Shown: in pieces, positions 60,201-62,451 of the stretch | Position numbering within the stretch: the stretch's first letter is position 1 | Layout: the number at the start of each line of letters is the position of its first letter | Source: Norana najaformis | Lineage: Eukaryota; Annelida; Clitellata; Crassiclitellata; Hormogastridae | Direction: 5' to 3' | NCBI GenBank assembly: GCA_964023275.1 | Contig: OZ029915.1 | Coordinates: 19,569,775 to 19,633,774 of the forward strand | DNA length: 64,000 bases | Translations under genes and position numbers: made by a program | Notes under the pieces: generated by a model | What the model saw: the letters and a program-made list of their open reading frames with translations, nothing else | The model's database searches: none | What the model was told of the DNA's origin: nothing

Positions 60201-62415
60201 ACCAATGCGAGGTGTCGGGCTTTGTACCCAAAGAGAAGTTCCTGTTGAATGTTGCAACCCCACTGCAGCTTGGTGGCCGAACAGACACAAGTTTTAATGC
60301 AGCTTTGAAAAAGACCAGTCTCTCTGGGTGTATCAGAAATCTCCAACATAATGGAGAGGTACATAGCTGACATTGTAAATAAATCTCAACTGAAATGATT
60401 AACAAATAATCACACCATAAATGAATTCTTTTTATGAATTTTGTTTCTACTTGCTTTATAATCAGTTGTTGTTTAATAGTGATTTTTCATTTTCAATATT
60501 TCTGATGAATAGTGTTGGGTTTAATGTGAAAGAATGTATGAGATGTGTTTGTTTTAGCTGTATGACATGTCAATTGATGCAACTCGGACCTCAAATGGTG
60601 TAACTGCTGACTGTAATCTGGGATCGTGTTCATCCTGCCCTGTTAATGGCACCTGTGTAAGCGGCCCGAGTGGGACTTCTTCGTGCCAGTGCCCACCTGG
60701 TTTTGGTGGTGCACAGTGTGAGATTCGTAAGTGGTCAGAACTAATCTTACAAGAGTGTAAAAAGTAGCCTTTGTTAACATCTGACAAGTGCACATGCATT
60801 ACATTGTGTAGATCAATAACATGCATATTAAAACTAGGTTTTAACACGGGCAAATATAATAGTTAGATATGCATGAATAAATGTAAATAAAGATACGTTG
60901 ATTGACAAAACTACTTTTAAACTTTGGATTATGCAAGCAGGGAGCATTACTGAGTAGTTTCTTTCAGTAGTGCTTTGTGCTGAAGTGCTGAAGCGACCAT
61001 CAATCGATGCCTTAGGCTTTTTGATAATGGCACTGTAGAAGTCATTAGATTAGACCTGAAAAATGACATCCCAGTACTGACAGATCGAATCGAACGTGGC
61101 AGCGAATTCCAAAGCCTTGGGCCAGCAACCGAGAACACTCTAGTACCCAACACTGTTCTGGTACAAGACACAACAAGAGTATACTGCCTTTTAAGAAGCT
61201 TTCAGAGGCAATGAAACATGACTATCTAACAGATCTAAGAAGCTGTGACTTTAGGTAACCCAAAATATATCAAGCTTGAAATGTTTCTTGAGCTGGTCTG
61301 GTGGAACAGACAGATATTCAATGAAAATCTGTGACTCAATTTTTAGATGTGGGAAAACTTCAGTGTTTACCGTTACAATTAGAAACATCTGTCAGGCTAT
61401 TTTTTTAAATTTTGGTTAGCAAGATTTATTATGCCATCAATTACAAGAATGAATGAACGAAGCAACAAACATTCTTGTATTTTAATTGTAGTAACGATGA
61501 TCCATCTTAAGAAGCATGCTAGACTTAAGTTGCCTTTCATAATCAAATGCTAGCACAGATATAATATTCCAATTATTTTGAATAGAACCACAAGGAAACA
61601 CCATTTTCTATTTGTGGCTTTTCAGAAGTTCTGAAGTCTTATTATATATTTTAGCTGCAACTGTGAAAAGCTTTGATGTGGGTGGTTACGTTATTTGGAC
61701 ATTCAAACCAACCTTCAGTTCTTCGCTTAATACCACTTCAGCCCTAGATGTGTCTCTGCAAGTGATGTTCCGTACAAGAGACAGCGATGGAATAATTCTG
61801 TTTGGAGAAAGTTTCTCTACTCTTGAACGTAACATATTAGAGGTTGGTTGTTACTGATGTTCTTTTGGTGACTTTAAAGCCACAGCCAAACTTTTGCTCC
61901 AGGATTGCAGCAAGATCAAAGCCGTTGGTTGTGATCACAAAACTCAGGCAAGTTTACTCTTTCCATCTCTTCCAAGTGTGGCTGGCTTCATATTCGTCTC
62001 TTACTCATCATGGGCAACATCTATCATAATTTCAATGCCTGAGCCTCTTTTTATGCCTTCCAGGTGCATTAGGTAAATAATATCTGGTCTTAATTAGGTG
62101 ACTGCAGAAGAAACTCTTGGCATTTTTAGGTTGTTAATGGATCCCTGCAGTTTCGCTATGACCTTGGTGATGGAGACCAGATAGTCTCCCTTTCTAATGT
62201 TAAAGTTAGTGATGGTGTTTGGCATACGGCTCGAGTGGCACGCCATGGCAACCAAGTGATACTGTGGCTTGACAGCGGTGATGACATCTACTTTAACAAC
62301 ACATTCCCTGTTGATGCTCGCCGTGTCTTACGCATATCAAACTTATTTGGACTTGGTGAAGTGCGAAAGAACCCTTGGACGCAAGAGATAACTGTGAATG
62401 ACAACCTTGCACGTA
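11915..62415 (+). CDS. Type III classical cadherin gene (31 coding exons, 3' end beyond window)
   Basis: Family role: single-pass membrane protein for Ca2+-dependent homophilic cell adhesion, linked to actin through catenins. Seen here: 31 exons whose phases match at all 30 junctions, 7015 nt, 2338 codons without a stop. Domain order: signal peptide (about residues 8-28), RIRR furin-like site (37-40), about 15-16 EC repeats (about 45-1750), a membrane-proximal module (about 1757-1900), EGF (about 1910-1940), LamG1 (about 1945-2120), EGF (about 2143-2179), LamG2 (from about 2181). EC linkers such as DVNDNAP, DINDNSP and DANDNPP fix the family. EGF-LamG-EGF-LamG after many ECs resembles arthropod N-cadherin and other invertebrate type III cadherins more than the shorter E-cadherin form. 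The transmembrane segment and cytoplasmic tail are not in the window. Individual exons are listed separately. Splice ends were chosen by eye from consensus plus phase, without transcript data. Confidence 0.93.
12395..12605 (-). repeat. tRNA-derived SINE (intron 1)
   Basis: On the minus strand: A-box-like TAGCAATTAGTCTGAGCACT, then B-box-like GTGGGTTTGAGTCTACT, then a tail containing GTCATTAGATAGCAGTACTT and an AT-rich end. The tail matches the copy at 42737-42912. Confidence 0.7.
12960..13640 (-). mobile_element. CR1-like LINE fragment, antisense in intron 1
   Basis: Minus frames: AATLVHSFILTSLNLCNAIL then TGLPKFHIHQLQSVLNS, matching the V.SRLDYCN.LL.GLP......Q.V.N. motif of CR1/L2 RT. Degenerate, with frameshifts. 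Confidence 0.75.
13965..14560 (-). mobile_element. L2-type LINE 3' fragment, antisense in intron 1
   Basis: Minus frame: NSLARAITKTPKYQHITPIL, nearly the same as the + strand LINE at 8.0-8.9 kb (NTLARAITKTPKYDHISPIL). Its 3' tail at about 13970-14040 has the AATCGATGGCCACT-type motif. A second tail-like piece (GAGAACTTCAATAGCACTAC) abuts at 14503-14525. Confidence 0.8.
14600..14890 (+). mobile_element. LINE fragment, sense in intron 1
   Basis: LGTPQQLKKFEWL followed, in another frame, by MGIHFDSAMSLT, the LG..QQL and NLG..FD..L...  region of CR1/L2 RT. Short and frame-broken. Confidence 0.6.
14895..15700. other. Rest of intron 1
   Basis: No recognisable gene or named repeat seen here. Confidence 0.4.
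15707..15895 (+). CDS. Cadherin exon 2: end of EC1 and start of EC2
   Basis: Acceptor TCTATTTTAG, donor GTACTG; phase 1 in and phase 1 out. The linker is VVKRDAYDPIF, a diverged form of the DxNDNxPxF boundary. Then come ATCPVWIRPGTTIYEVQAID, which resembles EC strand A plus the A(T/I)D calcium motif, and IVQYRLESG. Codons 114-176. Confidence 0.85.
15896..16675. other. Intron 2, first part
   Basis: AT-rich, with nothing recognised. Confidence 0.4.
16680..16790 (+). repeat. Repeat shared in inverted orientation with 30540-30650
   Basis: AAATTTCATG.TTACA, ATCTTCAG.GGTTGAT and AATGGACCAAAA.CCCCAA blocks occur here and, reverse-complemented, at about 30545-30645. Family unknown. Confidence 0.6.
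17270..17720 (-). repeat. ORF-bearing repeat, copy 1 (intron 2)
   Basis: Minus frame carries LFHFTFMFYDYNGNDDEIWH and FSNSEPFEELIFKDYTCLQA. A diverged copy in the same orientation lies at 18955-19290. Two copies preserving the same reading suggest a protein-coding mobile element, but I do not recognise the protein. Confidence 0.6.
17835..18066 (+). CDS. Cadherin exon 3: EC2 end, EC3 start
   Basis: Contains the strand pattern KFDVNPDTGDVFIVG, the usual F.(I/V)(D/N)..TG.(I/V) element of EC repeats, then YHLAISAQ. The EC boundary is VYVGAMNPQF, which lacks the DxNDN aspartates. Acceptor TTTGTAG, donor GTAAGT; phase 1 in, phase 2 out. Codons 177-253. Confidence 0.9.
18575..18750 (+). repeat. SINE-like repeat copy (foldback-arm family)
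   Basis: Contains CACCAACTTATTCATGAGCA then ATCTGGTTGCCAGAAGACCA and ATGGGTTGTGTTTAGGTTGA, aligning with 34930-35110 and, more weakly, with the foldback arm at 5060-5190. Confidence 0.65.
18955..19290 (-). repeat. ORF-bearing repeat, copy 2 (intron 3)
   Basis: Matches 17270-17640 base for base in blocks such as GCTCTGAATTACTGAAA, GTAAACACATG and AGGCAGGCC. The minus-strand reading is the same (FSNSELDEELI) but interrupted by stops. Confidence 0.6.
19440..19930 (-). mobile_element. L2-type LINE 3' ORF2 fragment, antisense in intron 3
   Basis: Minus frame: LQLIKNSLAQAVTRTPRHHH then ITPILKSLHWLKVPKHIHFK, a clear match to the L2-clade RT C-terminal region. Frame mostly open over about 60 codons. 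Confidence 0.85.
19935..20450. repeat. Sequence between two parts of the L2 fragment
   Basis: Lies between the 3' and RT parts of the same antisense LINE, so it may be a later insertion or a badly decayed LINE section. I could not identify it. Confidence 0.35.
20455..20682 (-). mobile_element. L2-type LINE RT fragment, antisense, next to exon 4
   Basis: Minus reading: HNLGITFDPYLSFSNH (the NLG..FD..LSF..H motif) and FIHIHDL. Its upstream end reaches to about 45 bases from exon 4. Confidence 0.75.
20726..20939 (+). CDS. Cadherin exon 4: EC3 core
   Basis: LSLTYSFD, AFSINSATGEITL and YNFNVTVNE are typical EC strands. Acceptor TTTGTTGCAG, donor GTATGT; phase 2 in, phase 0 out. An antisense L2-type LINE fragment ends about 45 bases upstream, so the branch-point and polypyrimidine region sits right beside repeat sequence. 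Codons 254-325. Confidence 0.9.
20940..22295. repeat. Intron 4, with AT-rich simple repeat at 21708-21777
   Basis: TTATTATTATT units grade into TAATTAATTAATTAATAA. The rest of the intron shows no recognised element. Confidence 0.6.
22296..22404 (+). CDS. Cadherin exon 5: EC3/EC4 boundary
   Basis: Encodes the linker SINHRPVFL followed by YELSEDVPVDTSVLE, which matches the start of an EC repeat (the E-D-P pair with a conserved glutamate). The linker has N-H-R-P where D-N-D-N-P is usual. Acceptor TTGTTGTAG, donor GTAACT; phase 0 in, phase 1 out. Too short for an ATG-to-stop search to detect. Codons 326-361. Confidence 0.85.
22455..23157 (+). mobile_element. LINE 3' fragment, sense in intron 5
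   Basis: Broken + strand readings: LNAAARLIGGVSVRSF-like (in pieces), LLMDLIPDSCVSLSYPDLAA then VPPARTSTAQYRSFAVADVS, matching the ...LR(S)A..G.L.VPR.RT...G.R(S)F.VAGP region. It ends near CAGAGGCGCTCCC and a GA simple repeat (23138-23155). Many frame breaks. Confidence 0.7.
23215..24640 (-). mobile_element. L2-type LINE 3' fragment, antisense, split by a hAT element
   Basis: The 3' tail (ACCTTAGAACTTCTATGGCACC) is at 23230-23252 and the body continues at 24314-24640, including GTTCCAGAGTTCAGGGCTGG, the reverse complement of the codons for the (A)GPELWN motif. The hAT element lies between the two parts. Confidence 0.75.
23271..24305 (+). mobile_element. hAT-family DNA transposon, internally deleted
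   Basis: Ends GGTGCACAAC form inverted repeats; the outermost bases are CAGTGGTGCACAAC and GTTGTGCACCCCTTG. The 8-bp target duplication GCTTAGGG (23263-23270 and 24306-24313) is exact and of hAT size. Coding relics: a BED-finger-like N-terminus (VDDENMQFHDDWTEHY, VICLICHSTAAV) and the C-terminal dimerisation segment (FGSTYRCEQAFSQMKHNKSS, VTDDHFEALCLSSMNIQLDI). Most of the transposase core is absent. Resembles the group from which GTF2IRD2- and ZBED-like host genes derive. Confidence 0.9.
24743..24857 (+). CDS. Cadherin exon 6: EC4 first half
   Basis: Encodes VIAYDYDPGAFGKLTFRTTN, then HFKVEKMSDSLAVIKVAK; the AYDYDPG stretch matches the A(T/I)D.D.G calcium-site motif. Acceptor TGCATTTCAG, donor GTGAGT; phase 1 in, phase 2 out. 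Found by joining phases with its neighbours. Codons 362-399. Confidence 0.85.
24858..25481. other. Intron 6
   Basis: AT-rich, with nothing recognised. Confidence 0.4.
25482..25575 (+). CDS. Cadherin exon 7: EC4 second half
   Basis: Encodes KLDYDMTEGHRYEFDVMAFD then GGNLNGSATVQ, the EC pattern LDYE....Y.(F/L).V.A.DGG. Acceptor TTGTTTGCAG, donor GTCAAA; phase 2 in, phase 0 out. Codons 400-431. Confidence 0.9.
25576..27285. other. Intron 7, first part
   Basis: Mostly unrecognised. A left end of the ACCGTAT-type family lies at about 26160-26240 (CCATATTATCTCGGATATAA). The 115-codon minus frame at 26538-26885 has no recognisable motif. Confidence 0.4.
27330..27960 (-). repeat. Tandem array of about 160-bp units derived from a LINE reverse transcriptase
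   Basis: Four copies of a unit starting near CCAAGTTTTTTCAATA (27361, 27537, 27697, 27860; spacings about 176, 160 and 163). The minus strand encodes IVIFFDLAKAFDAVNHHI, the FLDLSKAFDTV(N/D)H motif of LINE RT, in each unit. Units differ by few bases, so the amplification is recent relative to the original insertion. Confidence 0.85.
28256..28412 (+). CDS. Cadherin exon 8: EC4/EC5 boundary and EC5 start
   Basis: Linker KNINDEDPVFEPEN, then VIVKEGAKAG and AYDPDGDNITFAFNNP. The linker keeps IND and DP but has E in place of the last N. Acceptor GTGAACAG, donor GTAACC; phase 0 in, phase 1 out. Codons 432-483. Confidence 0.92.
28413..28768. other. Intron 8
   Basis: 356 bases; nothing recognised. 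Confidence 0.4.
28769..29049 (+). CDS. Cadherin exon 9: EC5 core, EC6 start
   Basis: MFGVNSDTGLLTLKRDIP and LFYNLSITITDDGS are EC5 strands. A loop follows with adjacent cysteines (SCCPGRSS), unusual for an EC domain. Linker KINRVNTQPVFTECRNYEP and EVEEGAAKG open EC6. Acceptor TTTCACTCAG, donor GTAATT; phase 1 in, phase 0 out. Codons 484-577. Confidence 0.92.
29313..29810 (+). CDS. Cadherin exon 10: EC6 and first half of EC7
   Basis: The longest exon (166 codons). It carries VAKDDDTGPSN, YFDVRPDPNNATVAEL, VPVTVKVQDSGSPSLS, a full canonical linker IKDVNDNAPSFDYDN, then VFATDLDSGENARISYSFDQ and NFAIDANSGWITAKGNL. This is one of the clearest calcium-site sets in the gene. Acceptor TGTTGCCAG, donor GTGAGT; phase 0 both sides. 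Codons 578-743. Confidence 0.95.
29811..30751. repeat. Intron 10, with inverted partner of the 16.68 kb repeat
   Basis: 30540-30650 is the reverse complement of 16680-16790. The rest is unrecognised. Confidence 0.5.
30752..31144 (+). CDS. Cadherin exon 11: EC7 end and EC8
   Basis: Starts LGEVRCSVIASDNGTPRRIA, an EC C-terminal strand. The following linker (MVLRPSDSGILPLWQNYPA) has lost the DxNDN motif. EC8 continues with YKGLYVNESQSNYF and GNGIVSYFMLNDP. Acceptor CTTTTTCAG, donor GTAAGT; phase 0 both sides. The next intron carries the 51-bp minisatellite. Codons 744-874. Confidence 0.92.
31225..32602. repeat. 51-bp minisatellite, about 27 copies (intron 11)
   Basis: The unit begins ATAAGATACGATTGAACTG and ends GCTAGCAAGTGGAT; 51 bases, copies nearly identical. 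Recurrent variants: AAGGTACG for AAGATACG, CTACTAGC for CTGCTAGC, GCTCGCTC for GCTCACTC, and GGATAAAAG for GGATATAAG. Each unit contains a dyad (TAAGAT, 12 bases, ATCTTA) and a GCTAGC palindrome. The outer copies are the most diverged. Confidence 0.97.
32604..34595. other. Rest of intron 11
   Basis: 32640-33720 has balanced base composition, unlike neighbouring AT-rich introns, but no reading frame or end motif that I can assign. May be an unclassified mobile element. Confidence 0.35.
34600..35120. repeat. SINE-like repeat copies in inverted arrangement
   Basis: 34640-34685 (AATAAGCTGGTGCACTGTGC) is antisense and 34930-35110 sense relative to 18575-18745 (ATCTGGTTGCCAGAAGACCA shared). A G9 run lies at about 34942. 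Confidence 0.6.
35254..35454 (+). CDS. Cadherin exon 12: EC8/EC9 boundary
   Basis: Reads LARLQVNIKDVNDKHPLFLG, a near-canonical linker, then NVTAIDLDREWPNNL. Acceptor GTTTGTAG, donor GTGAGA; phase 0 both sides. Codons 875-941. Confidence 0.92.
35650..35862. repeat. TA/CA-rich simple repeat
   Basis: Imperfect ATAC/ATATAC repeats. The 117- and 123-codon open frames across it are low-complexity artefacts. Confidence 0.9.
35866..35955 (-). repeat. SINE-like repeat copy, reversed
   Basis: CTGTAACAGCTCTTGTCTCC then CTTTGGTCTTCTGGCAACCA, the reverse complement of 34980-35060. Confidence 0.7.
36205..36365 (-). mobile_element. CR1-type LINE 3' end, antisense in intron 12
   Basis: Starts AATAATAATAATAAGACAAT then TTATATAGCGCCGTAGCACA, the reverse complement of the tail at 10370-10417. 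Only the 3' end is present. Confidence 0.75.
36507..36696 (+). CDS. Cadherin exon 13: EC9 core
   Basis: ITYSFDMAVGCHDNSICPYA, then FTIDNVTGEIKANSG and YTLGVVAEDGIPG. The two cysteines in the B-C region could form a disulphide, as in some invertebrate ECs. Acceptor GTTTTTAG, donor GTAAGG; phase 0 in, phase 1 out. Codons 942-1004. Confidence 0.92.
36735..36805 (-). mobile_element. L2-type LINE tail, antisense
   Basis: ATCCTAGAACTTACGTAGCATCACT resembles the common tail (AGAACTTCTATGGCACCACT). Short and diverged. Confidence 0.5.
37514..38412. mobile_element. DNA transposon-like element with ACCATAT/TATAAGTC ends
   Basis: The left end TACCATATTTTCTTGCATAT and the reverse complement of the right end (TACCACAATTTCTGGACTAT) are imperfect inverted repeats with TA at each boundary. 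No coding region. A right-end relative lies at 54800-54945. Confidence 0.6.
38445..38990. repeat. Dispersed repeat, copy A (partner at 62805-63930)
   Basis: Shares with the right edge of the window GTGACTGCTAAAG, TTGTTCTGACTT, ATTATTT and, near its end, AGATGTTCTTTTT.TCACCTG. Copy B is longer in the middle. Confidence 0.6.
38997..40224. mobile_element. TA-flanked DNA transposon-like element, CCGTATAAAC ends
   Basis: The left end is CCGTATAAACGTGACTATAA and the right end is the reverse complement of CCGTATAAACTCAAATATAA; TA flanks both. Inside, TATAAGTCGAA-like motifs recur near each end. It carries the block shared with 7040-7640. No transposase frame seen, so non-autonomous or unclassified. 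Confidence 0.7.
40330..40472 (+). pseudogene. 5S rRNA-like sequence (pseudogene or 5S-derived SINE head)
   Basis: GTGAAGTCAAGCAATG aligns with the 5S box A region (CGAAGTTAAGCAACG), GGTTAGTAC is exact, ATAAATAGGTGACTG matches box C (TTGGATGGGTGACCG), and GGAATACC follows, all in the 5S order and spacing. The 5' half (about 40330-40400) is weaker. A perfect 10-bp hairpin (CACTCATTTG, six bases, CAAATGAGTG) lies at 40480-40505. Too diverged to be a working 5S gene. Confidence 0.65.
40717..40860 (+). CDS. Cadherin exon 14: EC9/EC10 boundary
   Basis: Reads TTVFVRVIGTSKTSPRFN, a linker without the calcium aspartates, then GTVAEGSVYNTTVVVADVDL. A second AG acceptor lies 12 bases downstream in the same frame (exon would start at 40729), so the exact start is uncertain. 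Donor GTAAAT; phase 1 in and out. Codons 1005-1052. Confidence 0.82.
41110..41250 (-). mobile_element. LINE 3' end relic, antisense in intron 14
   Basis: TTGAGATTTATAAAGCGCCTC followed by a small inverted pair (GCGCCTCTTAGAGG and CAAAGAGGCGC), resembling the LINE end at 23060-23150. Confidence 0.5.
42030..42200 (+). repeat. SINE-like repeat copy (foldback-arm family)
   Basis: AAGATTTCTACAGCACCCAG, CCAGCTTATTCATAGGTGCT, CCAGGTCAGGATCCTAGAGT and GGCTGCAGTGGGTGGTATTT follow 5015-5185 in order. Near full length for one arm. Confidence 0.8.
42372..42475 (+). CDS. Cadherin exon 15: EC10 core
   Basis: Encodes DVAPQYGIVSGNEGHRFAVN and FSSGRVYVVGDLQQP, the F.V....G.(I/V).V strand of EC10. Acceptor CATTGTAG, donor GTAAGT; phase 1 in, phase 0 out. 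Codons 1053-1087. Confidence 0.87.
42737..42912 (-). repeat. tRNA-derived SINE (intron 15)
   Basis: On the minus strand: GTGCGACACAGTAGCCAACT, A box TAGCCAACTGGTTAGGGCG, B box GGGTTCGAGCATC at tRNA spacing, then a tail with GTCATTAGATAGTGGCACTT. The tRNA-like head is well kept, so this copy is younger than the one in intron 1. Confidence 0.82.
42915..44196. repeat. Rest of intron 15, with a short tandem repeat at 43634-43697
   Basis: Three copies of a 20-21 base unit, AACCACAGTACTTAAAATCC. Otherwise nothing recognised. Confidence 0.6.
44197..44373 (+). CDS. Cadherin exon 16: EC10/EC11 boundary
   Basis: SYTLRYRVFDGAVIDTAFIA completes EC10. The linker VTRSLLFKPLVFKPAF has no calcium-binding aspartates. 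EC11 opens with ISNGTYVEKDSTAIGKVIAV. Acceptor GTTAACAG, donor GTGTGT; phase 0 both sides. Codons 1088-1146. Confidence 0.9.
44374..44954. other. Intron 16
   Basis: No recognised element. Confidence 0.4.
44955..45243 (+). CDS. Cadherin exon 17: EC11 and start of EC12
   Basis: GVTYSLVTQTENFFNVDPKT, VTLGKNLSRDAPDGYAIWQF and NVKATDSSNSEGY form EC11, followed by canonical linker LKDINDNSPTFDTCC. Acceptor TTCTCCAG, donor GTAAGA; phase 0 in, phase 1 out. Codons 1147-1242. Confidence 0.95.
45285..45430 (+). repeat. Possible tRNA-derived SINE (intron 17)
   Basis: GATGTTCAAATCCCCGCCAG looks like a Pol III B box. The A box is weak. Confidence 0.35.
45960..46075. repeat. TA-rich simple repeat (intron 17)
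   Basis: Runs of ATATAT and TATAATTAT. No coding content. Confidence 0.85.
46115..46321 (+). CDS. Cadherin exon 18: EC12 core
   Basis: LQARDPDYGSNGTVTYSFP, then PFSITPNGLITVADRLNYSK and YTLTVRATDGGNRG: a textbook EC repeat with intact calcium ligands (ARDPD, ATDGG). Acceptor TTTTACCAG, donor GTACCA; phase 1 in and out. Codons 1243-1311. Confidence 0.95.
46322..47988. other. Intron 18
   Basis: 1.7 kb; AT-rich, with no gene or repeat family that I can assign. Confidence 0.4.
47989..48245 (+). CDS. Cadherin exon 19: EC12/EC13 boundary and EC13
   Basis: Canonical linker MVEDANDNPPIFPAPKRYNV, then TVPEDMEIGSSVLVLEATDA and NQLTYTINAGSDANYFYA. Acceptor TTTGTTAG, donor GTATGT; phase 1 in, phase 0 out. 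Codons 1312-1397. Confidence 0.95.
48246..49973. other. Intron 19
   Basis: 1.7 kb with short random open frames (up to 79 codons) and no motif. Confidence 0.4.
49974..50215 (+). CDS. Cadherin exon 20: EC13 end and EC14 start
   Basis: KIDFDAARKSTYSFTVNVRD, linker VYDVNDNAPVFSRASFNV, then SISESAAVDT and FNATDRDSGDNGRF. All calcium ligands are present. Acceptor TCAATTTCAG, donor GTAGGT; phase 0 in, phase 2 out. Codons 1398-1477. Confidence 0.95.
50216..50749. other. Intron 20
   Basis: AT-rich, with nothing recognised. Confidence 0.4.
50750..50889 (+). CDS. Cadherin exon 21: EC14 second half
   Basis: Encodes YSIDYRNTDPHFNFKVDPDS then GEVKIRNKLDRETTSYFKVH and ILAIDQ, the EC F-G strands with the LDRE motif. 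Acceptor ATGTTACAG, donor GTAAAA; phase 2 in, phase 1 out. Codons 1478-1524. Confidence 0.92.
51072..51212. repeat. Pyrimidine-rich CT/CTGT tract before exon 22
   Basis: TCTCTCTTTCTTTCTC through CTGTCTATCTATCTGTCTC. It ends 15 bases before the exon 22 acceptor and may act as an extended polypyrimidine tract. Confidence 0.85.
51227..51469 (+). CDS. Cadherin exon 22: EC14/EC15 boundary; GC donor
   Basis: Starts GKPALTGTATLNVYVTDIPD; the linker TDIPDSPPALQL is a diverged form. EC15 opens with VSADTTVGTKLLQF and TTDPDSATNPTITF. The exon must end at AAAG before GCAAGT: using the GT two bases further on would bring a TAA into frame soon after the next exon begins, so this is a GC-AG intron. A pyrimidine-rich tract precedes the acceptor. 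Phase 1 both sides. Codons 1525-1605. Confidence 0.9.
51823..52114 (+). CDS. Cadherin exon 23: EC15 end, diverged last EC
   Basis: ESGKFWLVANKNGYSPSDIS, then YNLKVVAKDGGNQASYPIT; the next linker (IIVKSEDSLKTVLVY) is strongly diverged. Acceptor CTTTTTAG, donor GTGAGT; phase 1 in, phase 2 out. Codons 1606-1702. Confidence 0.9.
52115..53142. repeat. Intron 23, with a short tandem repeat at 52460-52517
   Basis: Three copies of about 20 bases, AAACATGAATCATGTGG. The remainder is unrecognised. Confidence 0.55.
53143..53303 (+). CDS. Cadherin exon 24: end of last EC-like domain
   Basis: Begins FLKEGGQLAMYGNATEGQHT (first codon split across the junction), then TIKVSDGETGTVTVNVKFIN, leading to the membrane-proximal module. 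Acceptor AATTATAG has a weak polypyrimidine tract; donor GTAATG. Phase 2 in, phase 1 out. Codons 1703-1756. Confidence 0.87.
53304..54460. other. Intron 24, first part
   Basis: Contains a GC-rich GGCCGGCTGGCCGGCC run (53498-53513). Composition is more even than the neighbours, but no family assigned. Confidence 0.4.
54470..54600 (+). repeat. Dispersed repeat related to 4310-4450
   Basis: TTTTTACTGGAGCTGCCTGG, ACAGAGCCCAGATCCCAGGA and AAGACCTCCAC match the first copy in order. Confidence 0.5.
54800..54945. repeat. Right-end copy of the 37.5-38.4 kb element
   Basis: ATCTGTGTATTGACTTTACA, ATGTCACTCTGGC and CTTATAGTCTGAAAATACAGTA follow 38325-38411 in order. The left part is absent. Confidence 0.6.
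55091..55320 (+). CDS. Cadherin exon 25: membrane-proximal module, first part
   Basis: Encodes LLEKIAQILSTRSEFVDIFS, then TVDVIYAAHGSPYYTPEKMN. The alternating pattern (helix, VDIFSI, VDVIYAA, YYTPEKM) resembles the conserved region between the ECs and the first EGF of invertebrate classical cadherins, called the non-chordate or primitive classical cadherin domain. Acceptor TTGAACAG, donor GTAAGT; phase 1 in, phase 0 out. Codons 1757-1833. Confidence 0.88.
55321..56143 (-). mobile_element. Intron 25, with a CR1-type LINE tail at about 55995-56060
   Basis: AGATAATTTATATAGCTCCA then CCATTCCTCGG corresponds to the reverse complement of the CR1 tail. The rest is unrecognised. Confidence 0.45.
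56144..56427 (+). CDS. Cadherin exon 26: membrane-proximal module and start of EGF1
   Basis: Cysteine-rich: DLCRAEFQNCWDKGCATVLN, FEQLCSCPSSM, then the EGF opening CEAYSCYNSGTC. Two in-frame acceptors 9 bases apart (exon starts 56144 or 56153) differ by Ile-Ser-Gln. Donor GTGAGT; phase 0 in, phase 2 out. Codons 1834-1927. Confidence 0.9.
56963..57658 (+). mobile_element. piggyBac-type DNA transposon, internally deleted
   Basis: Flanked by TTAA (56959-56962 and 57659-57662), the exact piggyBac target. Ends CCATTACCTGTT and the reverse complement CCCTTTACCCGTT are inverted repeats. One frame holds an acidic N-terminal part (LAEDSSDESNLS, a stop, then CFSEAEEDTQESE) joined directly to the C-terminal cysteine motif CDVSLCVVPWVEVYHTKKKF, typical of the piggyBac end. 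The DDD catalytic core is deleted, so it is non-autonomous. Confidence 0.85.
57663..58464. repeat. Rest of intron 26, with TA/CATA repeat at 57723-57775
   Basis: TATATATATATACATACATAC-like run; otherwise nothing recognised. Confidence 0.6.
58465..58819 (+). CDS. Cadherin exon 27: EGF1 end and LamG1 first half
   Basis: CICPTGYDGPRC closes the EGF, with the usual C.C..GY.G..C spacing. LamG1 follows: SYIYLKPLE, LSLELITTASDALVLYNGP, FIAIELSGGRPQLRINLGDG and NDGNWHSLEVFHERR. The W-H motif is diagnostic of LamG. Acceptor TTCTTTGCAG, donor GTAGTG; phase 2 in, phase 0 out. Codons 1928-2046. Confidence 0.95.
58820..59915. other. Intron 27, first part
   Basis: T-rich, with nothing recognised. Confidence 0.4.
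59918..59985 (-). mobile_element. L2-type LINE tail, antisense
   Basis: CTGAGAACTTCTATAACACC then ATGCTCAAGGCATCAGTCGA, the reverse complement of the tail at 8940-8990. Only the 3' tip remains. Confidence 0.7.
60125..60358 (+). CDS. Cadherin exon 28: LamG1 second half
   Basis: QIRLVVDRC, TPLQLGGRTD, then SLSGCIRNLQHNGE. The C....GC.R...NG ending is the standard LamG C-terminus with its disulphide pair. Acceptor TTGTTGTCAG, donor GTACAT; phase 0 both sides. Codons 2047-2124. Confidence 0.95.
60558..60726 (+). CDS. Cadherin exon 29: EGF2
   Basis: LYDMSIDATRTSNG ends the LamG linker. Then comes an EGF with cysteines in CNLGSCSSCPVNGTC and SSCQCPPGFGGAQC, the latter having the C.C..GF.G..C signature. 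Acceptor TTTGTTTTAG, donor GTAAGT; phase 0 in, phase 1 out. Codons 2125-2180. Confidence 0.95.
60950..61200 (-). mobile_element. L2-type LINE 3' fragment, antisense in intron 29
   Basis: Minus frame: RTVLGTRVFSVAGPRLWNSL then PRSIRSVSTGMSFFRSNL, the G.R.FSVAGPRLWNSLP motif. The 3' tail with CGACCATCAATCGATGCCTT follows in the other direction. Confidence 0.85.
61201..61654. other. Rest of intron 29
   Basis: AT-rich, with nothing recognised. Confidence 0.4.
61655..61842 (+). CDS. Cadherin exon 30: LamG2 first part
   Basis: KSFDVGGYVIWTFKPTFSSS, then VSLQVMFRTRDSDGIILFGE, a clear LamG opening. Acceptor TATATTTTAG, donor GTTGGT (a weak donor, but it keeps phase with the next exon). Phase 1 in, phase 0 out. 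Codons 2181-2243. Confidence 0.9.
62130..62415 (+). CDS. Cadherin exon 31: LamG2 second part; last exon in window
   Basis: VVNGSLQFRYDLGDGDQIVS, VSDGVWHTARVARHGNQVIL and DARRVLRISNLFGLGEV. The W-H motif is again present. Donor GTAAGT at 62416 with phase 1, so coding continues in at least one exon beyond the window. I found no convincing next exon between 62416 and 64000. Codons 2244-2338. Confidence 0.93.
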
Positions 62416-62451
62416 GTAAGTAGTGGTTTTAGAACTGAATTAGTACTAGTA

